From Pseudomonas cannabina (GTDB taxonomy: Bacteria > Pseudomonadota > Gammaproteobacteria > Pseudomonadales > Pseudomonadaceae), in the NCBI RefSeq assembly GCF_900100365.1, contig NZ_FNKU01000001.1:4105501-4169500 (forward strand): DNA of 64,000 nucleotides, written 5' to 3'. Below are positions 1 to 8,292 of the stretch, piece after piece. A model generated the notes under the pieces. It saw nothing but the letters and a program-made list of their open reading frames with translations. It was not told the DNA's origin and searched no databases. The number at the start of each line of letters is the position of its first letter. Position 1 is the first letter of the stretch. The position numbers and the translations under genes were made by a program.

Positions 1-455
1 CGAATGGCAATCAGAAAGCCACGGCGGCACCCGAAGTCGCGGGGCTGCTCAATACCCTCGGCACGCAGCTCAATGTCACCCCTGAACAGGCTGTCGGCGG
101 AACCGGCGCCTTGCTCGGGCTGGCGAAGAACAAACTGAGCAACGCGGATTTCTCCCAATTGGCCAAATCGGTACCCGGCCTGGAGCAGATGTCTGGCACG
201 TCTGCGCTGGAAAGCCTGGGTTGCGCAAACGGGCTGGGCAGCTTGCTGGGCAAATCGGGCAATAACTCGATGCTCAACAGCGCGCTGGGTAACGTGCAGA
301 ACATGGGTGACGTGAACAACGCCTTCAAGGCGCTGGGCATGGACAGCACGATGGTCAGCCAGTTTGCCCCGCTGATTCTGCAATACCTCGGGCAGCAAGG
401 TGCCAGCGGTTCGGCATTGCAGAGTTTGAGTGGGTTATGGGGTGCGGGTAGCTAA
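1..455 (+). CDS. DUF2780 family protein, 5' end missing
   Basis: The reading frame is open from base 3 to the TAA at 453-455, so the gene begins before the window; the TTG at 111 is probably internal. The visible part is rich in Gly, Ala, Leu, Ser and Asn, with a recurring pattern of small-residue helices (SLLGKSGNNSM, LGNVQNMGDVNNAFKALGM) and the C-terminal LQYLGQQGASG motif that I associate with the DUF2780 family of secreted proteins of unknown function. The signal peptide, if any, lies outside the window. Its stop is 10 bp from the convergent end of the Rhs gene. Family assignment is by pattern recognition only. Confidence 0.7.
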   Translation, partial: NGNQKATAAPEVAGLLNTLGTQLNVTPEQAVGGTGALLGLAKNKLSNADFSQLAKSVPGLEQMSGTSALESLGCANGLGSLLGKSGNNSMLNSALGNVQNMGDVNNAFKALGMDSTMVSQFAPLILQYLGQQGASGSALQSLSGLWGAGS

Positions 456-1074
456 CCTTAAGCGTCAAGGTCGGCGGACGCCCGAGCTGTTCTTACGCAA
501 TATTTCCCCTGTTTTAAACATGTTCTTTTCAATAGGACCTGAGGCCAAACCACCTACTATATTGAAGCCCATTCCAACGACAGGGGCTGACTTTAGCCCC
601 TCTTTAGTCAGTCTCCGATACCACAAAAAAGCTGATTTGAAGTGGGCGCTTGTACTACTTATTTCGCCTGCACTGACTTGCCTTGCAAGTTTCGCATATT
701 GTTTGGCATGGAACATTGATAGATTCTTATCCTTATAGCTGGCCAAGTTTAAGTTGACACCTTTGACATTCTGAACGAAAGGGGCAGAAGGGTCAGCCAG
801 ATTGTTTATAGCTTCATCAAGGTACCGTCTAGGACCCATTATTTTTCCTGAGTAACTCTTATTCCTCGTCACGGTATGACGAACAGTCATTATCAATTCT
901 TTCCTCGTCAATGTCTTGAAGGCATTAAGGTTTTTGGCGCGTATTAGTGTTATTACCAGTAGCCCGGAAAGCGGGGAACGCCCCGTCGGATCACTGTAAT
1001 TAACCGGATCCCCTCCACAATAGGCATAGCCATTCAGCCCACCCTCGCCAAAAGGGCTTAATGCATCTGGACTG

Positions 1075-1078
1075 TTAA
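1075..1078. repeat. Left target-site duplication TTAA of the IS5-family element
   Basis: TTAA immediately precedes the GGAGGCGCTG end of the insertion sequence and is repeated at 2288-2291 after the other end. Deleting the element and one TTAA restores the Rhs reading frame. Confidence 0.9.
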
Positions 1079-2287
1079 GGAGGCGCTGCAAAAATAGCCA
1101 ACTGTCCCCACCCTTGGCACACTAAGTTCCTTCAACAGCCTCCCTCTCCGTGAGCGTTACGCGCGTGCAGAAGACCTTCTCCGAACTCGAATATACCGGC
1201 AAGAAAAAGCAGACTCGCCGAGATCGCTTCCTGGCTGACCTTGAACAGTTGGTGCCCTGGGCCCTGCTGGAGGCGCAAGTGGCGCCGTTTTATAGCAACA
1301 CCGCAGGCAAGCGCGGACGCCCTGCGATAGGGGTGTCGCGCATGTTGCGCATGTACGTCGTGCAGCAGTGTTTCGGTTTCTCCGATGAAGGTTGCGAAGA
1401 TGCCGTCTACGACAGCCAGGCCATCCGCGGTTTTATGGGTATCGACCTGGGTCGCGAGTCTGCACCGGATGCCACCACCTTGCTGCGTTTTCGCCGCTTG
1501 CTGGAAGTCCATCAGCTAACCCGGCTGCTGTTTGAAACGATTAACCAGCATCTGGCCAGCCGGGGGCTGCTGCTCAAGGAAGGCACTATCGTCGACGCTA
1601 CTCTGATCGCCGCGCCGCCCTCGGTCAAGAACCGAGAAGGCAAGCGTGATCCTGAGATGCATCAGGCCAGGAAAGGCAATCAATGGCACTTTGGGATGAA
1701 GGCCCACATTGGTGTAGACGCCACGTCGGGGCTGGTGCACAGCGTAGTAGGGACGGCCGCTAACGTGGCGGATGTCACCCAGGTTGGCCAGTTGCTTCAC
1801 GGTGACGAAACCTATGTTTCGGGTGACGCTGGATACACCGGTGCGGCCAAGCGACCGGAGCATGCTGAACGGGACGTTATCTGGTCGATTGCAGAACGGC
1901 CAAGCAGTTACAAGCAGCACGGCGAAGGCAGCGTGCTGTATCGGGTCAAGCGCAAAATTGAATATGCCAAGGCGCAACTGCGTGCCAAGGTCGAGCACCC
2001 CTTCCAGGTAATCAAGGTGCGCTTCAATCATCGCAAGGTTCGCTACCGTGGGCTGGAAAAGAATACAGCGCAGTTGTTCAGTTTGTTTGGGTTGGCCAAT
2101 CTGATGCTGGCCAAGCGGTATTTACAACAGACGGCAGGATAAATCCGTCTGAAAGGCGGGACTGGCCCGCCTTTCAGCAAAATGAGGGCAGAAATCTGCT
2201 CGAGAAACGTAAAATAAGGCCGGCAGGTTGAAAAAAACCGGCTTGGAAATGGGGACGGTGCGAACGGGTTAATTGTTCAGCGTCTCC
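1079..2287 (+). mobile_element. IS5-family insertion sequence, complete, 1209 bp
   Basis: The ends form imperfect inverted repeats: GGAGGCGCTGCAAAAAT on the left and, on the opposite strand, GGAGACGCTGAACAATT on the right. Further inside, both ends also carry a GTCCCCA stretch. The element is flanked by a 4-bp duplication TTAA (1075-1078 and 2288-2291), which fits the YTAR target preference of the IS5 group. One full-length transposase occupies most of it. Size, ends, duplication and transposase all agree, so the boundaries should be exact. It sits inside the Rhs-core gene. Confidence 0.93.
1150..2142 (+). CDS. IS5-family DDE transposase, 330 aa
   Basis: Cuts and joins the ends of the surrounding insertion sequence. 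The N-terminal region (about residues 30-110) holds the IS5-type domain (RGRPAIGVSRMLRMYVVQQ, then GFSDEGCEDAVYDSQAIRGF). The DDE catalytic residues fall in IVDATLIAAP (first Asp), VSGDAGYTGA (second Asp) and AKVEHPFQVIK (Glu), in the spacing expected of the family. Length is full for the family, with no stop or shift, so it is probably active. The start is a GTG at 1150; no better upstream start fits inside the element. Confidence 0.93.
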   Translation: MSVTRVQKTFSELEYTGKKKQTRRDRFLADLEQLVPWALLEAQVAPFYSNTAGKRGRPAIGVSRMLRMYVVQQCFGFSDEGCEDAVYDSQAIRGFMGIDLGRESAPDATTLLRFRRLLEVHQLTRLLFETINQHLASRGLLLKEGTIVDATLIAAPPSVKNREGKRDPEMHQARKGNQWHFGMKAHIGVDATSGLVHSVVGTAANVADVTQVGQLLHGDETYVSGDAGYTGAAKRPEHAERDVIWSIAERPSSYKQHGEGSVLYRVKRKIEYAKAQLRAKVEHPFQVIKVRFNHRKVRYRGLEKNTAQLFSLFGLANLMLAKRYLQQTAG

Positions 2288-2291
2288 TTAA
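2288..2291. repeat. Right target-site duplication TTAA of the IS5-family element
   Basis: Second copy of the 4-bp duplication, directly after the CAGCGTCTCC end of the element. Confidence 0.9.
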
Positions 2292-2789
2292 AGCGCATCA
2301 GCGTCGGATTGAACGCGCGAACCCCGTTCCCCAGCAAATAATGGCCAGTGAGTGGGTCAATCGCCTGCCCGGTAAAACCAGGGACGCCAGATGAAGCCGT
2401 TTGTGGGGATCGCGCACCATAAGGGCTGTAGACAAACGACTGATTTCGCATGGCCTCAAGGCTGTGCAGCACCGAGTTTGCTTGATCTGTGGCGAGCACA
2501 TCGAAAAGAACCTGACCAGAATCTACCCGGCGCAATGCCAGCAAAAGATCTTTTGCCTGAACGACAGAATGCCGGGAAGCACCCTGTATCGCTGTGGCCA
2601 GACGGTTGTTTAAATAAAATCGCCTGACCACTTCCTGCCCCGCAGGCACTATGCTTGCCAGCCGGTCCAGTGCGTCGTAGTGGTACACGCCAAGCAGCGA
2701 AACATCGGGCGATGACATGAGAATGACCTCTCGCAGAACCAGAGGCCAGTCTCATCCACCCGTTACGTCTCGTCTACCTGTCAGATCTA

Positions 2790-3683
2790 TCAGTGCCCGG
2801 ACAGCTCCAGCCGCAACGCCGCAATACGCGCATCTTTCTCAATCCAGAGCTGATTGACCCAGCCCTGCACTTTCTCGCGAAACATCGGGTCGTTCTCGTA
2901 ATCGCCCTGCCACAGCGCAGGGTCCAGCTCGCGGGTCTGGATGTCGACGATCACCTTGGCAACCCGTCCGCAGAGCATGTCCCAGAACCCGTGAATGCCT
3001 GAGCCCGGATAGACCACCGTGACGTCCAGAATGGCATCCAGTTGCTCACCCATCGCGGCCAGCACGAAGGCGACACCACCCGCTTTGGGCTTGAGCAGGT
3101 GCGTGTAGGGTGAAGCCTGAGCGGCATGTTTGGCCGGCGTGAAGCGCGTGCCTTCCAGGTAATTGACGATGGTCACCGGCTGGCGCTTGAACAACTCGCA
3201 GGCCGCCTTGGTGATTTCCAGATCCTCGCCTTTGCGTTCCGGGTGCTTCGCCAGAAAAGCCTTGCTGTAGCGCTTCATGAACGGGTAATCCAGCCCCCAC
3301 CACGCGAGGCCCAGCAACGGCACCCAGATCAGTTCTTTTTTCAGGAAGAACTTGAAGAACGGCGTGCGGCGGTTGAGTGCCTGGATCAATGCGGGAATGT
3401 CGACCCACGACTGATGGTTGCTGATGACCAGATAAGACGTGTCGCCGCGCAGCCCTTCATCGCCGCGGATGTCCCATCGGGTGGGTATGAAGGTCGCGAA
3501 GATGGCCTTGTCGATCTCGGCCCAAGTCTCGGCTATCCACATGACCGCGCGTGAGCAGCGATCACGCATTGGGCCCCAGAGCATCAACTTGAGCAGGGCG
3601 AGAATCAGCAAGGGTCCGATCAGCACCAAAGTGTTGACCAGCAGCAGAAGTGTGACGAAACAGCCGGTGAGCAGACGGCGCAT
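2790..3683 (-). CDS. Membrane acyltransferase of the PlsC/YihG type
   Basis: A 297-residue acyltransferase expected to act on lysophospholipids at the inner membrane. The N-terminus has a long hydrophobic stretch (about residues 5-35). The HX4D catalytic motif is NHQSWVD, followed by FFKFFLKKELIWVPLLG. An EGTRFTP block matches the substrate-binding motif of the 1-acylglycerol-3-phosphate acyltransferase superfamily. The spacing and long C-terminus resemble the YihG subgroup more than short PlsC. I chose the ATG at 3683 over the TTG at 3713 because an AAGAG stretch lies just upstream. It starts about 190 bp from the divergent retropepsin-like gene. Confidence 0.85.
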   Translation of the reverse strand: MRRLLTGCFVTLLLLVNTLVLIGPLLILALLKLMLWGPMRDRCSRAVMWIAETWAEIDKAIFATFIPTRWDIRGDEGLRGDTSYLVISNHQSWVDIPALIQALNRRTPFFKFFLKKELIWVPLLGLAWWGLDYPFMKRYSKAFLAKHPERKGEDLEITKAACELFKRQPVTIVNYLEGTRFTPAKHAAQASPYTHLLKPKAGGVAFVLAAMGEQLDAILDVTVVYPGSGIHGFWDMLCGRVAKVIVDIQTRELDPALWQGDYENDPMFREKVQGWVNQLWIEKDARIAALRLELSGH

Positions 3684-3876
3684 AGCGGACTCTTGAAGGT
3701 TCAGGGGCGGCAATAATAAAGACCCTCGCGTTTTACGCCAATTACACAGGTGCTTACAAATGTTTCACGCAATCGTCCGTATGCTGGTTCTACATTCATT
3801 CTGCCGAACCAACCTAAGGTTCGCTGTCTAAAAACGGGCGCCGATTCGGCGCTGCCCATTGCGAGGAACCTCTCAC

Positions 3877-4380
3877 GTGAAACCGATTCTGGCGCTGTTG
3901 TCCCTGCTGGCTCTGCCGGTCATGGCTGCTGAACCCACGCTGTATGGCCGCTACGAGAACATCAAGGTGCTGGAAATAGGCCAGACCTTCAAAGCCAAAA
4001 TGGACACCGGCGCGCTGACCGCATCGCTGTCGGCCAAAGACATCGAGCTGTTCAAGCGGGATGGCGATGACTGGGTACGCTTCCGTCTCGCAAGCAAAGG
4101 CGCGGATGGCAAAGTGTACGAGCACAAGGTTTCACGGATCAGCAAGATCAAGGGTCGCGCTGAAGGCGATGACGAGGACGATGATGGCGTGAACGCTGCC
4201 AAGCGGCCGGTAGTGGACCTGGAGCTGTGCCTCGGCAACAAGAAACGCACGGTCGAAGTGAATCTGGTGGATCGCAGCCACTTCAATTTCCCGCTGCTGA
4301 TCGGCGCCAAGGCTTTGCGTGAATTCGACGCAGCAGTCAACCCGGCCCGTCGTTATACGGCTGACGAGCCTGATTGCTGA
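3877..4380 (+). CDS. Retropepsin-like / RimK-associated (DUF, PF05618-type) secreted protein
   Basis: A 167-residue protein with a signal peptide (hydrophobic residues 3-16, predicted cut after VMAA). The mature part has KMDTGALTASLSA, the DTG aspartic-protease-like motif of the family once called putative ATP-dependent zinc proteases and now linked to retropepsin-like proteases. An acidic insert (EGDDEDDDG) lies mid-protein, and FPLLIGAKAL resembles the second conserved block. I chose the GTG at 3877 because GAGGA lies 8-9 bases upstream and the signal peptide begins there; a TTG at 3859 is the alternative. Periplasmic location is inferred and the substrate is unknown. Confidence 0.78.
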   Translation: MKPILALLSLLALPVMAAEPTLYGRYENIKVLEIGQTFKAKMDTGALTASLSAKDIELFKRDGDDWVRFRLASKGADGKVYEHKVSRISKIKGRAEGDDEDDDGVNAAKRPVVDLELCLGNKKRTVEVNLVDRSHFNFPLLIGAKALREFDAAVNPARRYTADEPDC

Positions 4381-4419
4381 GGTTTTTTATTGCCTTGCAC
4401 TATCGTGCGGCGCAGTGCA

Positions 4420-4548
4420 TATCTGTGACGCGGAGCGTCACGCAAGGCATTCCCACGCTGGAGCGTGCGGAACGATAGGTGTCTGAGCTAAAGCGTAACT
4501 ATCGTGCGACGCTCCGCGTCGCATGCCGTTCTGGACGCTCTGCGTCCA
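4420..4548. repeat. Dispersed GC-rich palindromic repeat, convergent-gene junction
   Basis: Two modules are visible. The first contains GTGACGCGGAGCGTCAC, a near-perfect palindrome, plus TTCCCACGCTGGAGCG. The second (4498-4548) begins ACTATCGTGCGACGCTCCG and ends with CTGGACGCTCTGCGTCC. The second module recurs almost unchanged at 48248-48298, and both recur at 54062-54228. It lies between two convergent genes. No ORF is supported in 4381-4614. Confidence 0.8.
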
Positions 4549-4614
4549 ATCCGAACACGCGGCGCGGCTCAGACCTATGACGCGCGCTGATGCGTGAGGA
4601 ACGACAGCCCTGAC

Positions 4615-5244
4615 TCAAACCGGCGGCTGGGTCGTTTGCATCGACGGCCGCTGGCTGACTTCCAGATACCACTTAGCCAGCTCGGGATAGCTGTTGCGCC
4701 AGTTCAGGTCAGGCTGGCGGAAGTCGAGATAACCCAATGTGGCCGCCATGCTGATGGAGGCCACGTCGAATGATGAGCTGAGTTCAGTGATCGCATTGTT
4801 TTCGAAGTAGCTCAAAGAACGTTCGATTTTCTGTTGCTGATTGTCCAGCCACTGGTCCCAGTGTTTTTCCTGCGGGCGCAAAGCGGTTTCATAACGGATC
4901 AGCACAGCGGCGTCCAGCACCGCATCGGCCAGCGAGGCCAAGGTCAGGCGTCTCCAGCGTGTCGAGCCTTCACGGGGGATCAGCGGCAGACCCACGTGCT
5001 GGTGGTCCAGGTAATCAAGAATGACCCGGCTGTCATGAATCACACTACCATCAGCCAGGCGCAATGCCGGGAGCTTGCCTGCCGGGTTGTCTTCATTGAG
5101 TTCGGCAGACGGGCTGACCGGCGTCAACACGGTGGGCTGCAACTGCACGCGCTCGAGCTGAGCGGTTTCGTGAAGCATCACCACTACTTTGCGGGCAAAG
5201 GGCGAAGCAGCGTTGAAATACAACGTCATCGTGGGCGCTGACAT
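4615..5244 (-). CDS. Glutathione S-transferase family protein
   Basis: A 209-residue cytosolic glutathione transferase. The thioredoxin-like N-terminal domain starts MTLYFNAASPFARKVVVML, where the Ser of SPFARK is the likely glutathione-activating residue. It continues with the conserved NPAGKLPAL cis-Pro block and DSRVILDYLD. The C-terminal helical domain ends with the WYLEVSQRPSM type motif. The ATG at 5244 has GAGGAA 7 bases upstream; a longer ORF to 5301 is not needed. The physiological substrate cannot be read from sequence. Confidence 0.88.
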   Translation of the reverse strand: MSAPTMTLYFNAASPFARKVVVMLHETAQLERVQLQPTVLTPVSPSAELNEDNPAGKLPALRLADGSVIHDSRVILDYLDHQHVGLPLIPREGSTRWRRLTLASLADAVLDAAVLIRYETALRPQEKHWDQWLDNQQQKIERSLSYFENNAITELSSSFDVASISMAATLGYLDFRQPDLNWRNSYPELAKWYLEVSQRPSMQTTQPPV

Positions 5245-5301
5245 GGGTGTTCCTCGAATGAGACAGGTCCCTAGACTAGTCAGCGTGTCGCAGGTCCGCA
5301 A

Positions 5302-5496
5302 TCAGTGTGTCGATCCGCTGTGCCGCGTCAGCAACCCCCGGAGACTCAACCCGCCCGAAATCCCCATACCCACCCAGGCCAGCGTGTCCCACCAGCCGTC
5401 ACCCAGCAGCGCCGCGAACAGGCCTGTTGCCGTGAGCAAAGCAATCGCGCCGGGGATCGCAAAGGTCTTCCAGAACCGTGACGGCCTTGAACTCAT
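5302..5496 (-). CDS. Small two-helix membrane protein of the PepSY group
   Basis: A 64-residue protein with two hydrophobic segments (TFAIPGAIALLTATGLFAAL and a Trp/Gly-rich WVGMGISGGLSL). Its ATG at 5496 overlaps the stop of the PepSY gene by four bases (ATGA), so the two are translationally coupled. I do not recognise a named family. Context suggests it works with the PepSY membrane protein, perhaps in iron or siderophore handling; that is inference. Confidence 0.75.
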   Translation of the reverse strand: MSSRPSRFWKTFAIPGAIALLTATGLFAALLGDGWWDTLAWVGMGISGGLSLRGLLTRHSGSTH

Positions 5497-6626
5497 TGCG
5501 CCACCTGCGCCTGGATAGCAGGCACTGAGCGCGCGGCGCGGCGTCTGACCCACCACAGGTAAACCCCGCTGCCGAGCACGATGATGGTCAGTACGTCCAG
5601 CACCGCCCAGAGAATCTTCATCGGCATGCCGCCGTAATCACCGAAGTGCAGCGGTTGCGACATGCCCAGCGCATCCATGTACCAAGGGCGCTCGACCACA
5701 GCGGTGACACGCAGGGTTTGCGCGTCGATCAGCACCGGTGTTGCGAGGTGTGCCGTCAGATGAGTATTGCCCTTGAGGAACACGGCGTAATGGTGCTCGC
5801 TGGAAAAGCGCGTACCGGGGAAGGCGATGAAGTCAGCCTGCATGCCGGGCGCAGCCGATTCGGCGATCTCCAGCAAACGCGTCGCCGGAGCGCGCTGGGT
5901 CAGTGGCGGCGCGCCTTTGTACGGCGCGATCATTGTCGCCAGCGCGTCGTTACGCCACGAGGCAATCAACAGGTCGGCGCAGGCGCTGATCACCCCCGTC
6001 ACGCCGACGACCAGCGCCCAGGTCAGCGTCACCACACCAATCAGGTTATGCAGGTCGAGCCAGCGCGTGCGTCGGGATTTGTTGGCGCGCACCTGCGCGA
6101 ACTCCAGTTTGCGCATGAACGGTGCATACAGCACCGTTCCGGACACGATGGCCACCACAAACAGCAGCCCCATGAAAGCCAGCAAGAGTTTGCCGGGCAG
6201 CTCGGCGTACATGTCGACATGCAGGCGCAGCATGACCATCATGAAACCGCCATTGGCCGACGGTATTTCCAGCGCCTCGCCGTTGCGCGCATCCAGCGCG
6301 AAGGTGTGCGATGAATTGGGCTCAGTGCCTGCCGTGGCGGCTGTGATCGCCATCACGCCGTTGGGGTCTTCGTCGTCCCAGCCGAAATACTGCAGCACTT
6401 CGCCGGGACGATACGCTTCGGCAGCTCGGGTCAGTTGCTCCAGGTCCAGGCGCGGTGTGTCGGCAGGCATCTCCCGGTACTGCGGCGCGTCGCCCAGCAG
6501 GTGATCGATTTCATGATGAAAGATCAACGGCAGGCCCGTTATCGCCAGCATCAGCAGAAACAGGGTGCAGATCAGGCTGCTCCAGGTATGAACGATGGAC
6601 CAGCGACGCACGGTTTGGCTTTTCAT
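5493..6626 (-). CDS. PepSY-associated TM domain protein (PiuB-like iron-linked membrane protein)
   Basis: A 377-residue inner-membrane protein. It begins with a helix (WSSLICTLFLLMLAITGLPLIF) carrying the HxxxD-type IFHHEID sequence. Periplasmic PepSY-like loops and further helices follow (LLLAFMGLLFVVAIVSGTVLY; IGVVTLTWALVVGVTGVISA; IIVLGSGVYLWWVRRR). The WLDLHNLIGV segment matches the heme/quinone-contacting region of PepSY_TM proteins, which include ferrisiderophore reductases. Placement behind a FecR/ECF sigma pair supports an iron role. The gap of about 120 bp from fecR leaves open whether it is in the same transcript. Confidence 0.85.
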   Translation of the reverse strand: MKSQTVRRWSIVHTWSSLICTLFLLMLAITGLPLIFHHEIDHLLGDAPQYREMPADTPRLDLEQLTRAAEAYRPGEVLQYFGWDDEDPNGVMAITAATAGTEPNSSHTFALDARNGEALEIPSANGGFMMVMLRLHVDMYAELPGKLLLAFMGLLFVVAIVSGTVLYAPFMRKLEFAQVRANKSRRTRWLDLHNLIGVVTLTWALVVGVTGVISACADLLIASWRNDALATMIAPYKGAPPLTQRAPATRLLEIAESAAPGMQADFIAFPGTRFSSEHHYAVFLKGNTHLTAHLATPVLIDAQTLRVTAVVERPWYMDALGMSQPLHFGDYGGMPMKILWAVLDVLTIIVLGSGVYLWWVRRRAARSVPAIQAQVAQ

Positions 6627-6744
6627 GAATTATCCACAGGCGAAGAGGACCGCTGAGCGCGCCCTTGAATGACGTGTAAAACCAAGCCGTATGAAAAGCG
6701 GAAAGTGTCAGGGGCAATTCGCTGGCAAACTGAAAAGAGGTGTT

Positions 6745-7728
6745 TCAGCGTTTCGCCGGGCTGGCGTCAAGCTGGGCGTCCCTTGCCTGCACGCTGACCC
6801 ACCACTTGGTGTGCTGCTCGATCTGCACGGGCAGCGTGGGCAGCAGCGCCTTGAGCGCCAGGTCAGTGTCGGCCAGCGGGAACGCGCCGGTGATGCGCAA
6901 ATCAGCGATTTTCGGATCAACCCCAAGATGCCCGGCACGATAGCGGCCCAGTTCTGCAAGCAGGTCGGCCAGTCGGGCGTTGTCCACCACCAGCATGCCG
7001 CGGGTCCAGGCGTCAGTGCCGGAAGGCAGGCTGAGCAGCGGGCCCAGACCGTTGCGAGTCAACAGGATCTGCTGGCCTTCGCGCAGCACTTGCCCATCGA
7101 CCGCATTACGGGGGTTGGCAGCCACCGCCGACTGCAAGACGCTCAACAGCGTCCCGTCCGCTTCACGCCGGACCAAAAACCGCGTGCCCAGTGCGCGCAT
7201 GCGGCCATCCGGCGTTTCAACGATGAACGGCCGTGGATCATCGTGATTGCCAGTCTGCACCAGTATTTCGCCGTCTTGCAGAACGATCCGGCGTTGCTGC
7301 GCATCGAACCGCACGTCGATGGCGCTGTGGGTATTGAGACGAATCAGGGTGTTATCGGCCAGATGCACGTCACGCTGTTCGCCGGTGGCGGTGCGTAGAT
7401 CGGCCAGCCAGTAATTCACCGGCAGGTAGCCATCGCCCATGAACAGGGCCAGACCTAACGCCACACACATCACCGCCAGACCGCCACCCAGCTTGCGCAG
7501 GCTATGTCGCAGCGCGCCAGACGATTGCTGCAACGCCTTGCGCGCCGGACCTGCTGGCAGGGCAAAACGTTGATTCACCATGCCTAATTGACGCCAGGCT
7601 CTGGCATGTTCTTCATCAGCGGCCAGCCATTGGGCGAACTCGGCACTGTTGCCGTGGGCGCCATCCAGATCGAGTTGCCACTGGATGGCGGCATCCAGCA
7701 CACGCGCGGAAACAGGTCGGGCGCTCAT
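6745..7728 (-). CDS. FecR-family anti-sigma / signal-transducing regulator
   Basis: A 327-residue protein. The N-terminal cytoplasmic DUF4880-like region (about residues 5-60) has the WLAADEEHARAWRQL motif. One transmembrane helix follows (GGLAVMCVALGLALFMG), then the periplasmic FecR domain (ATGEQRDVHLADNTLIRLNT, IVLQDGEILVQT, MRALGTRFLVR) and a C-terminal domain of the DUF4974 type. It binds and activates the neighbouring sigma factor when a receptor signals. The ATG at 7728 overlaps the sigma gene stop (ATGA), so I chose it over the upstream in-frame start. Confidence 0.92.
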   Translation of the reverse strand: MSARPVSARVLDAAIQWQLDLDGAHGNSAEFAQWLAADEEHARAWRQLGMVNQRFALPAGPARKALQQSSGALRHSLRKLGGGLAVMCVALGLALFMGDGYLPVNYWLADLRTATGEQRDVHLADNTLIRLNTHSAIDVRFDAQQRRIVLQDGEILVQTGNHDDPRPFIVETPDGRMRALGTRFLVRREADGTLLSVLQSAVAANPRNAVDGQVLREGQQILLTRNGLGPLLSLPSGTDAWTRGMLVVDNARLADLLAELGRYRAGHLGVDPKIADLRITGAFPLADTDLALKALLPTLPVQIEQHTKWWVSVQARDAQLDASPAKR

Positions 7729-8243
7729 GTCGGCTCGCCGTAAAGCGCCACGTAGCACTGACGCATCGCCTGGGCCAGATATTGCCGGACTCGCGAGACC
7801 GAAACGCCCAGCCGCTCGGCAATCTCGCCGTGGCTCAATCCGTCGAGACGGTTATACAGAAACGCAGCCCGTGCCTTGCTCGACAGCTTGTCGAGCAGGC
7901 GGTCGATGGTTTTGAGGTCTTCGAGAATCAGCAATTGCTCTTCAGGTGAAGGCTGTTCGGCTTCCGGAAGTTGCATCAACTCGCCGAGGTAAGCCTGTTC
8001 GAGCGCAGCGCGGCGGAAGTAATCGAACATAAGGCCTTTGGCGATGGTCGCCAGAAAAGCACGCGGCTCGCGGGGCGCAAGCAGCTCATCGCGACCGAGC
8101 AGACGCACGAACGTGTCCTGGCTAAGGTCCTGCGCACGCTGCGGGCAGGCGACATTACGCCGAAGCCAGGCCAGCAGCCACCCGCGATGATCGCGATACA
8201 ACGCACCAACGATTTCGCTATGAGCGCTTGGGACTGACGACAC
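7725..8243 (-). CDS. ECF sigma factor, FecI-like iron-starvation type
   Basis: A 172-residue sigma factor with region 2 (AQDLSQDTFVRLL then ATIAKGLMFDYFRRAALE) and region 4 (LSHGEIAERLGVSVSRVRQYLAQAMRQC). It directs RNA polymerase to a few envelope or iron-transport promoters and pairs with the overlapping FecR protein. The start is a GTG at 8243 with GAGG upstream. A possible Fur site lies 30-50 bases further up. Unusually, no TonB-dependent receptor gene is nearby. Confidence 0.92.
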   Translation of the reverse strand: MSSVPSAHSEIVGALYRDHRGWLLAWLRRNVACPQRAQDLSQDTFVRLLGRDELLAPREPRAFLATIAKGLMFDYFRRAALEQAYLGELMQLPEAEQPSPEEQLLILEDLKTIDRLLDKLSSKARAAFLYNRLDGLSHGEIAERLGVSVSRVRQYLAQAMRQCYVALYGEPT

Positions 8244-8273
8244 GAACGGCCTCGATGAGAAAGATCGAACTAA

Positions 8274-8292
8274 AGAGAATCATTCGCGATTG
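8274..8292 (-). promoter_or_regulatory. Possible Fur box upstream of the ECF sigma gene
   Basis: The + strand reads AGAGAATCATTCGCGATTG. GAGAATCATT matches the GATAATCATT part of the Fur consensus with one change, but the remaining half is poor. Position, 30-50 bp before the sigma start, is right for iron repression. The call rests mostly on context. Confidence 0.35.

Larger units (their letters stand above)
465..2718 (-). pseudogene. Small RHS-core toxin-like protein interrupted by an IS5-family element
   Basis: The 5' part (2718 down to 2288) encodes a YD/RHS-type N-terminus (VYHYDALDRLAS) and the core up to GNGVRAFNPTLMRF. The 3' part (below 1078) continues NSPDALSPFGEGGLNGYAYC and ends the core at the DPTGR junction, followed by about 160 residues of variable tail. 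Removing 1079-2287 plus one TTAA copy joins MRF to NSPD in frame and gives a 346-residue ORF. The ATG at 2718 has a GAGAGG ribosome site 6 bases upstream. Rhs proteins normally carry a different toxin domain after the DPxG junction; I do not recognise this tail. No immunity-type ORF follows it, because the next gene downstream is the convergent DUF2780 gene. As it stands the IS abolishes the full product. Confidence 0.85.

Noticed and set aside
430..738. A 102-codon ORF considered as an immunity gene for the Rhs tail
   Set aside because: It lies on the opposite strand inside the Rhs tail coding sequence and overlaps the end of the DUF2780 gene; no ribosome site.
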